Part shown: positions 24,563 through 33,488 of the stretch, piece by piece
How the letters are laid out: each line of letters begins with the position of its first letter
Numbering within the stretch: position 1 is the stretch's first letter
NCBI RefSeq assembly: GCF_039537265.1
Contig: NZ_BAABAE010000003.1
Coordinates: 992,001 to 1,056,000, forward strand
Origin: Terrimesophilobacter bigeumensis
GTDB lineage: Bacteria > Actinomycetota > Actinomycetes > Actinomycetales > Microbacteriaceae
Length of the DNA: 64,000 nt
Direction of reading: 5' to 3'
Program-made: the position numbers and the translations under genes
Notes under the pieces: generated by a model
The model's input: only the letters and a program-made list of their open reading frames with translations
What the model was told of the DNA's origin: nothing
The model's database searches: none

Positions 24563-25441
24563 GTGCGTTCTCCTCGCCGTCTCCGATGGATTGCCATCCC
24601 GACCGCTCTGGGCGTCGCCCTCGCCCTCGCGGGGTGCACGCAGCAGCAGTTGCGCGGCTTCCTGCCGGGGGAGCCCGGAATCACCAACCACACCGACGAC
24701 GTCACGGGCCTCTGGGTCACGAGCTGGATCATCCTGCTGGGCGTCGGGCTCCTCGTGTGGGGCCTCATCATCTGGACGGCGGTCGTCTACCGCCGCCGCA
24801 AGGGCCAGACCGGACTGCCGGTGCAACTGCGCTACAACATGCCGATCGAGATCTTCTACACGATCGTCCCGCTCATCCTGGTCCTGGGGTTCTTCGCCTT
24901 CACTGCGCGCGACCAGGCGAAGATCGAGGCGCCGACGGCGAATCCGGATGTCGAGATCCAGGTCTTCGGCAAGCGCTGGGCCTGGGACTTCAACTACCTC
25001 AACGTCGGTCCCAACGGCGATGGAGTCCACTACTCGGGCGTGCAGGCCCAGGAGATCGACACCGCACCGTTCATCGACTACGACCAGCTGCCGGTGCTCT
25101 ACCTGCCGGTCGGCAAGTCCGTCTCGATCGACATCGAGAGCCGCGACGTCGTCCACTCGTTCTGGGTTCCCGACTTCCTCTACAAGAAGGACATGATCCC
25201 GGGCCACACGAACCACATGTACTTCACGCCTCTCAAGGAGGGGACGTACATGGGCAAGTGCGCCGAGCTCTGCGGCGAATACCACTCGCTCATGCTCTTC
25301 CAGGTGAAGGTCGTCTCCGAGTCGGAGTACGAGGCGTACATCCAGAGTCTCGTCGACCAGGGCCAGACCGGCATCCGCGGGCCGGAGTACAACACGAACA
25401 CCAACCAGCCGGGCACCGAAGCCCCGACCGGCAACGAGTAG
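24563..25441 (+). CDS. ctaC: Cytochrome c oxidase subunit II (lipoprotein)
   Basis: CuA-bearing subunit of the aa3 oxidase. GTG start; 292 residues. A basic N-terminus (RSPRRLRW) and hydrophobic stretch end in the lipobox ALAGC, so it is probably exported and lipid-anchored after LspA cleavage. Two membrane segments follow, then the cupredoxin domain with HSFWVPDF, the CuA ligands CAELCGEYHSLM, and an Asp/Thr/Gly-rich tail. Leads ctaC-ctaD-ctaF. Confidence 0.95.
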   Translation: MRSPRRLRWIAIPTALGVALALAGCTQQQLRGFLPGEPGITNHTDDVTGLWVTSWIILLGVGLLVWGLIIWTAVVYRRRKGQTGLPVQLRYNMPIEIFYTIVPLILVLGFFAFTARDQAKIEAPTANPDVEIQVFGKRWAWDFNYLNVGPNGDGVHYSGVQAQEIDTAPFIDYDQLPVLYLPVGKSVSIDIESRDVVHSFWVPDFLYKKDMIPGHTNHMYFTPLKEGTYMGKCAELCGEYHSLMLFQVKVVSESEYEAYIQSLVDQGQTGIRGPEYNTNTNQPGTEAPTGNE

Positions 25442-25453
25442 GGCAAGCAGATC

Positions 25454-27241
25454 ATGAGCACAACGACAGCACCCCGAGGCACCGAGCAGCGCACGAGCGA
25501 GTCACGGCCGACCGCTCCGCAGCAACCGAAGCGGGGGAGCGTGCAGGACTTCGGGGCCTCGAGGGTCGGCACCAAGGGCGACCTCATCGTCGACTGGATC
25601 ACGACGACCGATCACAAGAAGATCGGTTACTTGTACCTCATCACCTCGTTCATCTACTTCTGCCTCGGCGGGGTCATGGCGCTCGTCATCCGCGCCCAGC
25701 TCTTCGAGCCGGGCCTCGAGCTGCTGCAGACGAAGGAACAGTACAACCAGCTGTTCACGATGCACGGGACGATCATGCTGCTCATGTTCGCGACGCCGCT
25801 CTTCGCGGGCTTCGTGAACGTCATCATGCCCCTGCAGATCGGCGCGCCGGATGTCGCCTTCCCGCGGCTGAACGCCCTCGCCTACTGGTTCTACAGCTTC
25901 GGCAGCCTCATCGCCGTGGCCGGATTCCTCACCCCGCAGGGGGCGGCATCGTTCGGCTGGTTCGCCTACGCTCCGCTCTCCGAGACGACGTTCTCGCCTG
26001 GGGCCGGAGGCAACCTCTGGGTGTTCGGTCTCGCCCTGAGCGGGTTCGGGACGATCCTCGGTGCGGTGAACTTCATCACGACGATCATCACGATGCGTGC
26101 ACCGGGTATGACGATGTTCCGGATGCCGATCTTCACCTGGAACGCGATGGTCACCTCGATTCTCGTGCTCATGGCCTTCCCGCCCCTCGCTGCGGCCCTC
26201 CTCGGCCTCGGCATGGACCGGGTCTTCGGCGGACACATCTACAACGTCGAGGCCGGTGGCGCCATCCTCTGGCAGCACCTGTTCTGGTTCTTCGGGCATC
26301 CGGAGGTCTACATCATCGCCTTGCCGTTCTTCGGCATCGTCTCGGAGGTGTTCCCGGTCTTCAGCCGAAAGCCGGTCTTCGGCTACAAGACGCTCGTCGG
26401 CGCGACAGTGGCCATCGCGGCGCTGTCGGTCACCGTGTGGGCGCACCACATGTACGTGACCGGATCGGTGCTGCTGCCGTTCTTCTCGCTCATGACCATG
26501 CTCATCGCGGTGCCGACCGGCGTCAAGATCTTCAACTGGATAGGCACGATGTGGCGCGGTTCGATCACCTTCGAGGCCGCCATGCTCTGGGCGATCGGCT
26601 TCCTCGTGACCTTCACCTTCGGTGGGCTCACCGGCGTCATCCTCGCCTCGCCGCCGCTCGACTTCCACGTCTCCGACACCTACTTCGTCGTCGCGCACTT
26701 CCACTACGTGGTCTTCGGCACCGTGGTGTTCGCGATGTTCAGCGGCTTCTACTTCTGGTGGCCCAAGTGGACGGGCAAGATGCTCAACGAGCGTCTCGGC
26801 AAGGTGCACTTCTGGTTGCTGTTCCTCGGATTCCACACGACCTTCCTCGTGCAGCACTGGCTCGGCGTCATGGGGATGCCGCGCCGCTACGCGACCTACC
26901 AGCCGGAAGACGGCTTCACCTGGATGAACCAGTTGTCGACGATGGGTGCGATGCTGCTCGGGATCTCGATGATCCCGTTCCTGTACAACGTGTACATCAC
27001 GGCTCGCCGGGCGCCCAGGGTCACGGTGAACGACCCGTGGGGCTACGGTCGCTCCCTCGAGTGGGCGACCTCCTGCCCGCCCCCGCGCCACAACTTCACC
27101 TCGATTCCGCGCATCCGCTCCGAGTCGCCGGCCTTCGACCTCAACCACCCGGAAGCCGCGGCCCTGCAGTACGGGATCGGGCCAGGCAAGGATGCGCCGG
27201 ACGCCCCGGTGGTCGACCTCAGCGACGAGAAAGTGAAGTAG
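25454..27241 (+). CDS. ctaD: Cytochrome c oxidase subunit I
   Basis: Catalytic subunit with haem a and the haem a3-CuB centre, 595 residues and about twelve membrane helices. Ligand motifs: MHGTIMLLMF, the WFFGHPEVYI segment with the cross-linked His-Tyr, WAHHMYVTG for CuB, and HFHYVVFG for the two haems. A 35-residue hydrophilic N-terminus and a Pro-rich C-terminal tail are typical of actinobacterial CtaD. Lies 12 bases after ctaC and ends one base before ctaF. Confidence 0.97.
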   Translation: MSTTTAPRGTEQRTSESRPTAPQQPKRGSVQDFGASRVGTKGDLIVDWITTTDHKKIGYLYLITSFIYFCLGGVMALVIRAQLFEPGLELLQTKEQYNQLFTMHGTIMLLMFATPLFAGFVNVIMPLQIGAPDVAFPRLNALAYWFYSFGSLIAVAGFLTPQGAASFGWFAYAPLSETTFSPGAGGNLWVFGLALSGFGTILGAVNFITTIITMRAPGMTMFRMPIFTWNAMVTSILVLMAFPPLAAALLGLGMDRVFGGHIYNVEAGGAILWQHLFWFFGHPEVYIIALPFFGIVSEVFPVFSRKPVFGYKTLVGATVAIAALSVTVWAHHMYVTGSVLLPFFSLMTMLIAVPTGVKIFNWIGTMWRGSITFEAAMLWAIGFLVTFTFGGLTGVILASPPLDFHVSDTYFVVAHFHYVVFGTVVFAMFSGFYFWWPKWTGKMLNERLGKVHFWLLFLGFHTTFLVQHWLGVMGMPRRYATYQPEDGFTWMNQLSTMGAMLLGISMIPFLYNVYITARRAPRVTVNDPWGYGRSLEWATSCPPPRHNFTSIPRIRSESPAFDLNHPEAAALQYGIGPGKDAPDAPVVDLSDEKVK

Positions 27242-27242
27242 C

Positions 27243-27665
27243 GTGAAGACCAACACTCATCTGTTCTGGATCCTCACGGCCTTCTTCTGGGGATCGTGCG
27301 TCATGTACACGATCTGGAGTCTCGTCGATCCGTTCCACGGATACGTCGAATGGGTCGGAACGGTCGCGCTCGCGCTGTGCGGTGCCCTCTTCGCCCTCAT
27401 CGCCTTCTATCTTGGCAAGCATCACAAGGCCCAGGGCGGGGAACTGCCGGAGGACCTCCCCTACGCGAACATCGATGACGGGGACACCGAGGTCGGCTTC
27501 TACAGTCCGTGGAGCTGGTGGCCCGTCATGCTGGGAGCCGGTGCGGCTCTGGTCTTCCTCGGTATTGCGATCGGCGCCTGGATCGCGTTCATCGGCGCCG
27601 CCTTCGCGTTCGTGAGCATCGTCGGCTGGACCTACGAGTACTACCGCGGATACTTTGGCCGTTAG
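27243..27665 (+). CDS. ctaF: Cytochrome c oxidase subunit IV (actinobacterial)
   Basis: Small oxidase subunit of 140 residues specific to actinobacteria. Four hydrophobic segments are arranged as two pairs around a loop carrying DLPYANIDDGDTEVGFYSPW, the region typical of the family. GTG start one base after the ctaD stop, so it is co-transcribed with ctaC and ctaD. Confidence 0.92.
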   Translation: MKTNTHLFWILTAFFWGSCVMYTIWSLVDPFHGYVEWVGTVALALCGALFALIAFYLGKHHKAQGGELPEDLPYANIDDGDTEVGFYSPWSWWPVMLGAGAALVFLGIAIGAWIAFIGAAFAFVSIVGWTYEYYRGYFGR

Positions 27666-28104
27666 TCCTCCTCCTGCCATCCGGTACGCTGTGCCGGGCG
27701 ACAGCGGTGCCGTGTTCGGCCTGCTGGCGCAGCTGGGCGAGCAGTACACTCCCAATCGGCCGGTCTTCGACGCAGCATTCGCCGATGCCATCAAGCAGGC
27801 CGATGATCACATCCTGTTCGTGGCTGACGACGGCGGCGTGGTGATCGGGTATGCCCTGGCGACGATCGCCCGCCTGTTCTACACGAATGGCGACTCAGCA
27901 CAGCTGCAGGAGCTCGTCGTGGACGAGAGCTCGCGCGGCAGGGGGATCGGTAGCCTGCTCGTGGGGGAGATCGAGCGCGAGTGCCTCGACCGCGGGGTGC
28001 AGCAGCTCACGGTCGCAACACTGCGCAGCGCCTCGTTCTACGAGCGGCTCGACTACCGGTCGACAGCGGACTTCCTCAAGAAGCGTTTCGACGAGCGCGG
28101 GTGA
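27655..28104 (+). CDS. GNAT-family N-acetyltransferase
   Basis: 149-residue acetyltransferase. The acetyl-CoA loop is SRGRGIGSLLVGEIE, preceded by the strand LQELVVDE; YERLDYRST is near the C-terminus. The TTG start overlaps ctaF by 11 bases and lacks a strong ribosome site, so it is uncertain. Substrate unknown. It is the last + gene before the hairpin that faces qcrB. Confidence 0.8.
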   Translation: MAVSPPPAIRYAVPGDSGAVFGLLAQLGEQYTPNRPVFDAAFADAIKQADDHILFVADDGGVVIGYALATIARLFYTNGDSAQLQELVVDESSRGRGIGSLLVGEIERECLDRGVQQLTVATLRSASFYERLDYRSTADFLKKRFDERG

Positions 28105-28111
28105 GCCTGGA

Positions 28112-28135
28112 GCGTCGACCATTTCTGGTCGACGC
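28112..28135. terminator. Strong hairpin between converging respiratory operons
   Basis: GCGTCGACCA and TGGTCGACGC form a perfect 10-bp stem with a TTTC loop, 7 bases after the acetyltransferase stop. The stem is symmetrical and can serve both the ctaCDF side (+) and the qcrB side (-). No U-tract of note. Confidence 0.75.
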
Positions 28136-28151
28136 CGCGACGCCCGGTCCC

Positions 28152-28172
28152 GGGCGCAGGGCCGAAGCGCCC
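28152..28172 (-). terminator. Second hairpin, next to the qcrB stop
   Basis: GGGCGC and GCGCCC form a 6-bp stem around 9 bases, immediately beyond the qcrB stop on the minus strand. It may assist the larger hairpin at 28112. Confidence 0.4.
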
Positions 28173-29792
28173 CTAGTGGTGCCCTTCGCCGGACTCCAGC
28201 TCCCTGCGAGTCGCCGGCGAGATGCGGTCCTCGAAGAACCAGCGGGAGAACACGGCACGCACGCGTTGTACGGGAGAGATCTTTCCGCGGGCATCCGGAC
28301 GAATCATGAGCGGCTTGTAGTCGACGTAGTCGACCAGACGCCAGCGCTCGTAGTCGTCGAGCTGCTGGTGCACTTCGTGGTATTCGCCACCGGGGAGCCT
28401 GATCATGCGCCCGGACTCGTAGCCGTGGAGCGCGATCTCGCGATCCTTCTTCTGCAGCGAGAGGCAGATCCGTTTCGCGGTGAAGTAGGCCACGATGGGC
28501 GCAAGGATGAGCAGTGCCTGCAGCGAGTGCGTGACCGCTTCGATGGTGAGGTGGAAGTGCGTGGCGATGACATCCGAACCGGCAGCGGCCCACAGGACGG
28601 CGTAGAAGGTCACACCGGCCGCACCGATGGCGGTACGGGTCGGGGCGTTGCGCGGACGCTCGGTGATGTGATGCTCGCGCTTGTCCCCGGTGATCCACGC
28701 CTCGAGGAATGGGTAGAACATGACGGCCACGATGAACAGTCCGATGACCGCGAGCGGCACGAGGATGTTGAGCGAGAAGGTGTGATCCCAGAGCACGAAC
28801 TCCCAGCCCGGCGGCACGAGTCGCAGGCCGCCATCCGCGAAGCCGATGTACCAGTCCGGTTGGGTTCCGGCCGAGATCGGTGAGGGGTCGTACGGCCCGT
28901 AGTTCCAGATCGGGTTGATCGTGAAGAAGGAGGAGATGAGGGTGATGACGCCGAACACGACGAAGAAGAAGCCGCCGGCCTTGGCAGCGAAGTTCGGCAT
29001 GATCGGCACGCCGACCACATTGTCGTTGGTGGCTCCGGGGGCGGCATACTGCGTGTGCTTGTTGATGACCATGAGCAGCAGGTGCAGGCCGAGAGCGGCG
29101 ACAAGGATCGCCGGCAGAAGCAGGATGTGGAGGGAGTACAGGCGCGGAACGATGACCGTGCCGGGGAACTCTCCGCCGAACAGGAGGTAGGAGATCCAGG
29201 TTCCGGCGAGCGGGATACCCTTGACCATGCCGTCGATGATGCGCAGCCCGTTGCCGGAGAGCAGGTCATCCGGAAGCGAGTAGCCGGTGAAGCCTTCTCC
29301 CATGGCGAGGATGAAGAGCACGAAGCCGATGACCCAGTTGAGCTCGCGCGGCTTCTTGAATGAGCCGTTGAAGAACACGCGCAGCATGTGCAGGCCGATG
29401 GCCGCCACGAACAGCAGGGCGGCCCAGTGGTGCACCTGGCGCATGAGAAGGCCACCGCGGATGTCGAAGGTGATGTCGAGTGTCGAGGCGTACGCCGCTG
29501 ACATCTCGATGCCCTTGAACGGTACGTAGGAGCCGTCGTAATGGACCTCGGTCATGGTGGGCTCGAAGAAGAACGTAAGGAAGGTGCCCGACAGGAGGAT
29601 CACGATGAAGCTGTAGAGCGCGACCTCGCCGAGCATGAACGACCAGTGGTCGGGGAAGATCTTGCGGCCGAGCTCCTTGGTGATGCCGGAGATGCTCGTG
29701 CGCTCGTCGAGGTAGTTCGCGACGGCACCCGTGAAACGCGACCCGCGCGTGGGGGCCTGCGGCGTCGCCGTGGTCGACTCTGCGGTGGTCAT
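28173..29792 (-). CDS. qcrB: Cytochrome bc1 complex cytochrome b subunit
   Basis: Quinol-oxidising membrane subunit of the actinobacterial bcc complex, 539 residues. Haem-binding histidines are in VHHWAALLFVAAIGLHMLRVF and SLHILLLPAILVAALGLHLLL. The C-terminal extension beyond the last helices (from KKDREIALHGYESG) is typical of actinobacterial QcrB. ATG at 29792 overlaps the qcrA stop by 4 bases; the frame upstream is a qcrA shadow. Confidence 0.96.
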   Translation of the reverse strand: MTTAESTTATPQAPTRGSRFTGAVANYLDERTSISGITKELGRKIFPDHWSFMLGEVALYSFIVILLSGTFLTFFFEPTMTEVHYDGSYVPFKGIEMSAAYASTLDITFDIRGGLLMRQVHHWAALLFVAAIGLHMLRVFFNGSFKKPRELNWVIGFVLFILAMGEGFTGYSLPDDLLSGNGLRIIDGMVKGIPLAGTWISYLLFGGEFPGTVIVPRLYSLHILLLPAILVAALGLHLLLMVINKHTQYAAPGATNDNVVGVPIMPNFAAKAGGFFFVVFGVITLISSFFTINPIWNYGPYDPSPISAGTQPDWYIGFADGGLRLVPPGWEFVLWDHTFSLNILVPLAVIGLFIVAVMFYPFLEAWITGDKREHHITERPRNAPTRTAIGAAGVTFYAVLWAAAGSDVIATHFHLTIEAVTHSLQALLILAPIVAYFTAKRICLSLQKKDREIALHGYESGRMIRLPGGEYHEVHQQLDDYERWRLVDYVDYKPLMIRPDARGKISPVQRVRAVFSRWFFEDRISPATRRELESGEGHH

Positions 29793-30850
29793 GAACGCTC
29801 CCAGAAGCTCGGGCCGACAGGTTCGTGGAAGTCGCTGCGGGCGACGAGGTAGCCCTGCGAGTCCACGGTGATGGGAAGTTGGGGGAGGGCGCGCTTGGCC
29901 GGGCCGAAGATGACCTTCGCCTCGTGGCTGATGTCGAACTGCGACTGGTGGCAGGGGCACAGCAGGTGGTGGGTGTGCTGTTCCGCAAGCGCCACCGGGC
30001 ATCCGACATGCGTGCAGATCTTCGAGTAGGCGACGATGCCCTGGTAGTTCCAGTCCGAACGCTCGGGGGAGATGTGGAGGTCTTCGGGCTTGAGGCGCAT
30101 GAGGAGCACGGCGGCCTTGGCCTTCTCCTCGAGCTTGTGCTCGGCATCCTCGAGGTTCTCGGGGATGACATGGAAGACCGAGCCGATCGTGACATCCGAC
30201 GCTTTGATGGGCGTGCCGGAGGGGTCTCGCGTGAGACGGACGTTCTTGTCCCACAGCGTCGTCCGCAGGAGGGCGACGGGGTCTGCCGCAGGGGCGAGGT
30301 CACGGAACATGACGACGGCGGGAAGCGGGGAGACGACGAGGGCACCGATAAGACTGTTGCGGATGAGAGTGCGCCGCCCGAAGCCGGACTCCTCGTTGCC
30401 GAGCTTGAACACCTCGACGGCAGCGGCCCGCGTCTCCTCACGGCCGCGCGTGGGGTGGCGCGGCTCCGTCCACTCGCCGCCCTTCATGAGGTTCTTGGCC
30501 CAGTAGATCGAACCGAGACCGATCGCGAGGAGCGCGAGAGAGATCCCGACACCGAGGAACAGGTTGTTGAGCCTCACCGAATCCATGTCGCCGGGGACGA
30601 TCGGGAAGATGACGTAGGCGACGACCGCGAACAGGCTCGCGACGACGGAGAACAGGAACAGTCCTCCCACGCGGCGCTCGGCCGTCTTCTCCGTCTTGGG
30701 ATCGAGATCGGTGGCGCGCGGCCGGTGCGGTAGCAGCCCGGGGTTCTCGAATGCTCCCGACGGGACGACGGCGGTGCCGATGGAGACGTCGCGGGGTGTG
30801 GTCGTCGCGACGTCCGATCCGGCGGCTTTTTCGCCGTCTTTCTGAACCAT
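29789..30850 (-). CDS. qcrA: Cytochrome bc1 complex Rieske iron-sulfur subunit
   Basis: Rieske protein of 353 residues with three N-terminal membrane helices, as in actinobacterial bcc complexes. The 2Fe-2S ligands are in CTHVGCP and CPCHQSQFD near the C-terminus. Lies between qcrC and qcrB in the usual order ctaE-qcrC-qcrA-qcrB. Confidence 0.97.
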   Translation of the reverse strand: MVQKDGEKAAGSDVATTTPRDVSIGTAVVPSGAFENPGLLPHRPRATDLDPKTEKTAERRVGGLFLFSVVASLFAVVAYVIFPIVPGDMDSVRLNNLFLGVGISLALLAIGLGSIYWAKNLMKGGEWTEPRHPTRGREETRAAAVEVFKLGNEESGFGRRTLIRNSLIGALVVSPLPAVVMFRDLAPAADPVALLRTTLWDKNVRLTRDPSGTPIKASDVTIGSVFHVIPENLEDAEHKLEEKAKAAVLLMRLKPEDLHISPERSDWNYQGIVAYSKICTHVGCPVALAEQHTHHLLCPCHQSQFDISHEAKVIFGPAKRALPQLPITVDSQGYLVARSDFHEPVGPSFWERS

Positions 30851-30887
30851 GTCGTTCCCTTCGATTGCTGCGGTCAGTGGTGCTGAG

Positions 30888-31691
30888 TCAGTTGGGCCTG
30901 GCGGTGATCCAGATCGTCACGCCGACGATCGCACCGAGGCCGAAGATCCAGATGAAGAGGCCTTCGGCAACCGGGCCGAGTCCGCCGAGGTCGACGCCGC
31001 CGACCGAGGAGTGCTCCTGCTGGTACTTGAGGAAGCTGATGATGTCGGCCTTGTCCTGCGGGCTCAGGTTGAGGTCGCTGAACACCGGCATGTTCTGTGG
31101 GCCGGTTTCCATCGCCTCGTAGATGTGGCGGGCCTCGACGCCCGCGAGCGACGGGGCGAACTTGCCCTCGGTGAGCGCGCCACCGGCACCGGCGACGTTA
31201 TGGCACATCGCGCAGTTGGTGCGGAACAGCTGGCCGCCGAGAGCGATATCGCCGTCACCCTTCAGCCACTTCTCATCCGGGATCGCCGGGCCGGGTGCCA
31301 GGCTCGCGATGTAGTCGGCTACGGCGTCGATCTGCTCCTGGGTGAACTGCAGCGGCTTCTCGGCGCCCTGCGGGCCCTGGAAGGCGAGCGGCATACGGCC
31401 GGTACCCATCTGGAAGTCGACGGAACTCGCGCCGACGCCGTAGAGGCTGGGGCCCTTGTCCGTGCCCATAGCGCTTAAGCCGTGGCAGGAGGCGCAGTTG
31501 GCCGCGAAGACCTTCTGCCCTTCGGTGATCGACTGCTGGCTCGCGGCGGTCGATTCGGCGGTCGCCGAGGTCGACAGGAGCGCGTAGGCGCCCCCGGTCG
31601 TGAGCAGGCCGATCGTGATGAGGGCGACCGTTGCAAGCGGGTGCCGACGACCGCTCGGCCGACGACCAGCGATCGAAGTGTGAGTGCGCAT
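30888..31691 (-). CDS. qcrC: Cytochrome bc1 complex dihaem cytochrome c subunit
   Basis: Dihaem cytochrome c that passes electrons to the oxidase inside a bcc-aa3 supercomplex. The haem sites are CASCHG and CAMCHN. An N-terminal signal-anchor (LATVALITIGLLTTGGAYALL) and a C-terminal membrane helix flank the two domains. I choose ATG 31691 (MRTHTSIAG), just after GGAAAGAG; an in-frame ATG ten codons upstream (31721) is less well placed. Confidence 0.95.
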   Translation of the reverse strand: MRTHTSIAGRRPSGRRHPLATVALITIGLLTTGGAYALLSTSATAESTAASQQSITEGQKVFAANCASCHGLSAMGTDKGPSLYGVGASSVDFQMGTGRMPLAFQGPQGAEKPLQFTQEQIDAVADYIASLAPGPAIPDEKWLKGDGDIALGGQLFRTNCAMCHNVAGAGGALTEGKFAPSLAGVEARHIYEAMETGPQNMPVFSDLNLSPQDKADIISFLKYQQEHSSVGGVDLGGLGPVAEGLFIWIFGLGAIVGVTIWITARPN

Positions 31692-31707
31692 TCTCTTTCC
31701 GGGTTCC

Positions 31708-32346
31708 TTATTTGAGTACATAGATGACCAGGAACAGCCCGATCCACACCACGTCGACGAAGTGCCAGTAGTACGAGACCACGATGGCGCTCGTTGCTTC
31801 CTTGTGCGTGAAGTTCTTGACGCTGAAGACGCGACCGATCACGAGCAGGAACGCGATGAGCCCGCCGATGACGTGCAGGCCGTGGAACCCCGTGGTGATG
31901 TAGAACGCCGAGCCGTACTGATTCGAGCTCATGCTGATGTGCTCGGCGACGAGGTTCGCGTATTCGAAGATCTGGCCGATGACGAACACGGCGCCCATGG
32001 CATAGGTGAGGAAGAACCACTCGACCATGCCCCATTGGGTCGGTTTCCATCCGGTGGCCCTCCCCTGGAGGCGTTCGGCCGCGAAGACGCCGAACTGGCA
32101 GGTCACCGACGACAGGACGAGGATCGTCGTGTTGCCGAGCGCATACCAGACGTCGAGTTTCGAGGTCTCGAAGGCCCAGAGCCCGGGGGAGGTCGACCGG
32201 AGGGTGAAGTAGATCGCGAAGAGGCCCGCGAAGAACATGACCTCGCTGCCGAGCCAGACGATCGTTCCCACCGCGACGACGCTCGGACGGTTGACGACGG
32301 GGATGCCGACATTGTGCGAGAGAGAGGTGCTGGTCACGCTTTCCAT
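31708..32346 (-). CDS. ctaE: Cytochrome c oxidase subunit III
   Basis: Oxidase subunit III, 212 residues and five hydrophobic segments, with the family segments WLGSEVMFFAGLFA, TGFHGLHVIGG and YYWHFVDVVWIGLF. The ATG at 32346 is preferred to one ten codons upstream because TAATAT lies 8 bases before it. It leads the minus-strand ctaE-qcrCAB operon and is divergent from trpD. Confidence 0.94.
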   Translation of the reverse strand: MESVTSTSLSHNVGIPVVNRPSVVAVGTIVWLGSEVMFFAGLFAIYFTLRSTSPGLWAFETSKLDVWYALGNTTILVLSSVTCQFGVFAAERLQGRATGWKPTQWGMVEWFFLTYAMGAVFVIGQIFEYANLVAEHISMSSNQYGSAFYITTGFHGLHVIGGLIAFLLVIGRVFSVKNFTHKEATSAIVVSYYWHFVDVVWIGLFLVIYVLK

Positions 32347-32354
32347 TATGGCCG

Positions 32355-32360
32355 ATATTA
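32355..32360 (-). promoter_or_regulatory. -10 element of ctaE-qcrCAB (leaderless type)
   Basis: Minus-strand TAATAT, the best -10 match of this class in the window, ends 8 bases before the ctaE ATG. Confidence 0.55.
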
Positions 32361-32402
32361 CGAAGGACTTCGCCATTCCAGCGGGCCAGTCCGCCGAATA
32401 GC

Positions 32403-32408
32403 TAGGAT
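32403..32408 (+). promoter_or_regulatory. -10 element of trpD (leaderless type)
   Basis: TAGGAT ends 7 bases before the trpD GTG. It faces the ctaE promoter across about 45 bases. Confidence 0.5.
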
Positions 32409-32415
32409 CGCTCCT

Positions 32416-33468
32416 GTGTCTACCGTTCCGACCTGGCCCGACCTGCTCACAACACTGCTCGACGGGAGGAATCTCTCCATCAGCGAGGCCTCCTGGGCCA
32501 TGCGAAGGATCGTGACGGGGGAGGCCACGTCAGCCCAGCTCGCGGCCTTCCTGGTCGCACTGCGCGCCAAGGGCGAGACGGTCGACGAGATCGTCGGGTT
32601 CCGGGATGCCGTGCTCGAGAACGCACGACCCCTTGCCCTGGACCCCATGGCGATCGACATCGTCGGCACCGGCGGGGACCGGTTCGGGACCGTGAACGTG
32701 TCGACCATGGCGTCGATCGTCGCCGCGGCATCCGGTGCCCCGGTCATCAAGCACGGCAACAAGGCGGCGAGCTCGGCGGCGGGATCGTCGGATGTGCTGT
32801 CTGCGCTCGGCCTCCGTCTCGACCTGGACGAGGTGCGGATCGCCGAGGTCTTCGCGGAGACCGGGATCACCTTCGCCTATGCGGCGCACTTCCATCCCGG
32901 ATTCCGCCATGCCGGTGCCGTGCGCAGCGAGTTGGCGATCCCGACGGTCTTCAACTTCCTCGGGCCGCTCTGCAATCCGGCGCGCTGCGAGGCGAATGCG
33001 GTGGGCGTCGCGAACCTCTCCAAGGTTCCGCTGTTCGTCGGAGTGTTCCAGACGAGGGGAGCGACCGCGCTCGTGTTCCGCGGCGACGACGGCCTCGATG
33101 AGCTCACGACGACGGGTCACAGCCATATCTGGGAGGTCTCCCGCGGTGCCGTGACCGAGCACGACCTCGACCCGGGTGAACTCGGCATCGCGCGTGCGGA
33201 GCTCTCGGATCTCCTCGGCGGTGACCCGGAGCACAATGCCGCCATCGCGCGGCGAGTGCTCGCGGGGGAGGGGGGCCCGGTGCGTGACATCGTGCTGCTC
33301 AACGCCGCGGCCGGGCTCGTCTCCTACGATCTCGCCCGCAACCCCGCCGAGGTGCAGGTACCCATCGTCGAGCGGTTCCGCGCCAAGCTCGCGGTGGCCG
33401 GCGAGGCCATCGACTCGGGCGCTGCCGGTCGCAAGCTCGACGAATGGGTCGCGGCGACGAACCGCTGA
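32416..33468 (+). CDS. trpD: Anthranilate phosphoribosyltransferase
   Basis: Second step of tryptophan synthesis: anthranilate plus PRPP to phosphoribosyl-anthranilate. 350 residues. The PRPP site is VGTGGDRFGTVNVSTMA, followed by KHGNKAASSAAGSSDVL and the HPGFRHAGAVRSEL and FNFLGPLCNPA segments. GTG at 32416 fits the promoter and family length; the open frame upstream is a ctaE shadow. No other trp gene is adjacent. Confidence 0.95.
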   Translation: MSTVPTWPDLLTTLLDGRNLSISEASWAMRRIVTGEATSAQLAAFLVALRAKGETVDEIVGFRDAVLENARPLALDPMAIDIVGTGGDRFGTVNVSTMASIVAAASGAPVIKHGNKAASSAAGSSDVLSALGLRLDLDEVRIAEVFAETGITFAYAAHFHPGFRHAGAVRSELAIPTVFNFLGPLCNPARCEANAVGVANLSKVPLFVGVFQTRGATALVFRGDDGLDELTTTGHSHIWEVSRGAVTEHDLDPGELGIARAELSDLLGGDPEHNAAIARRVLAGEGGPVRDIVLLNAAAGLVSYDLARNPAEVQVPIVERFRAKLAVAGEAIDSGAAGRKLDEWVAATNR

Positions 33469-33488
33469 GCCTCATCGCCGGCTGAAGA

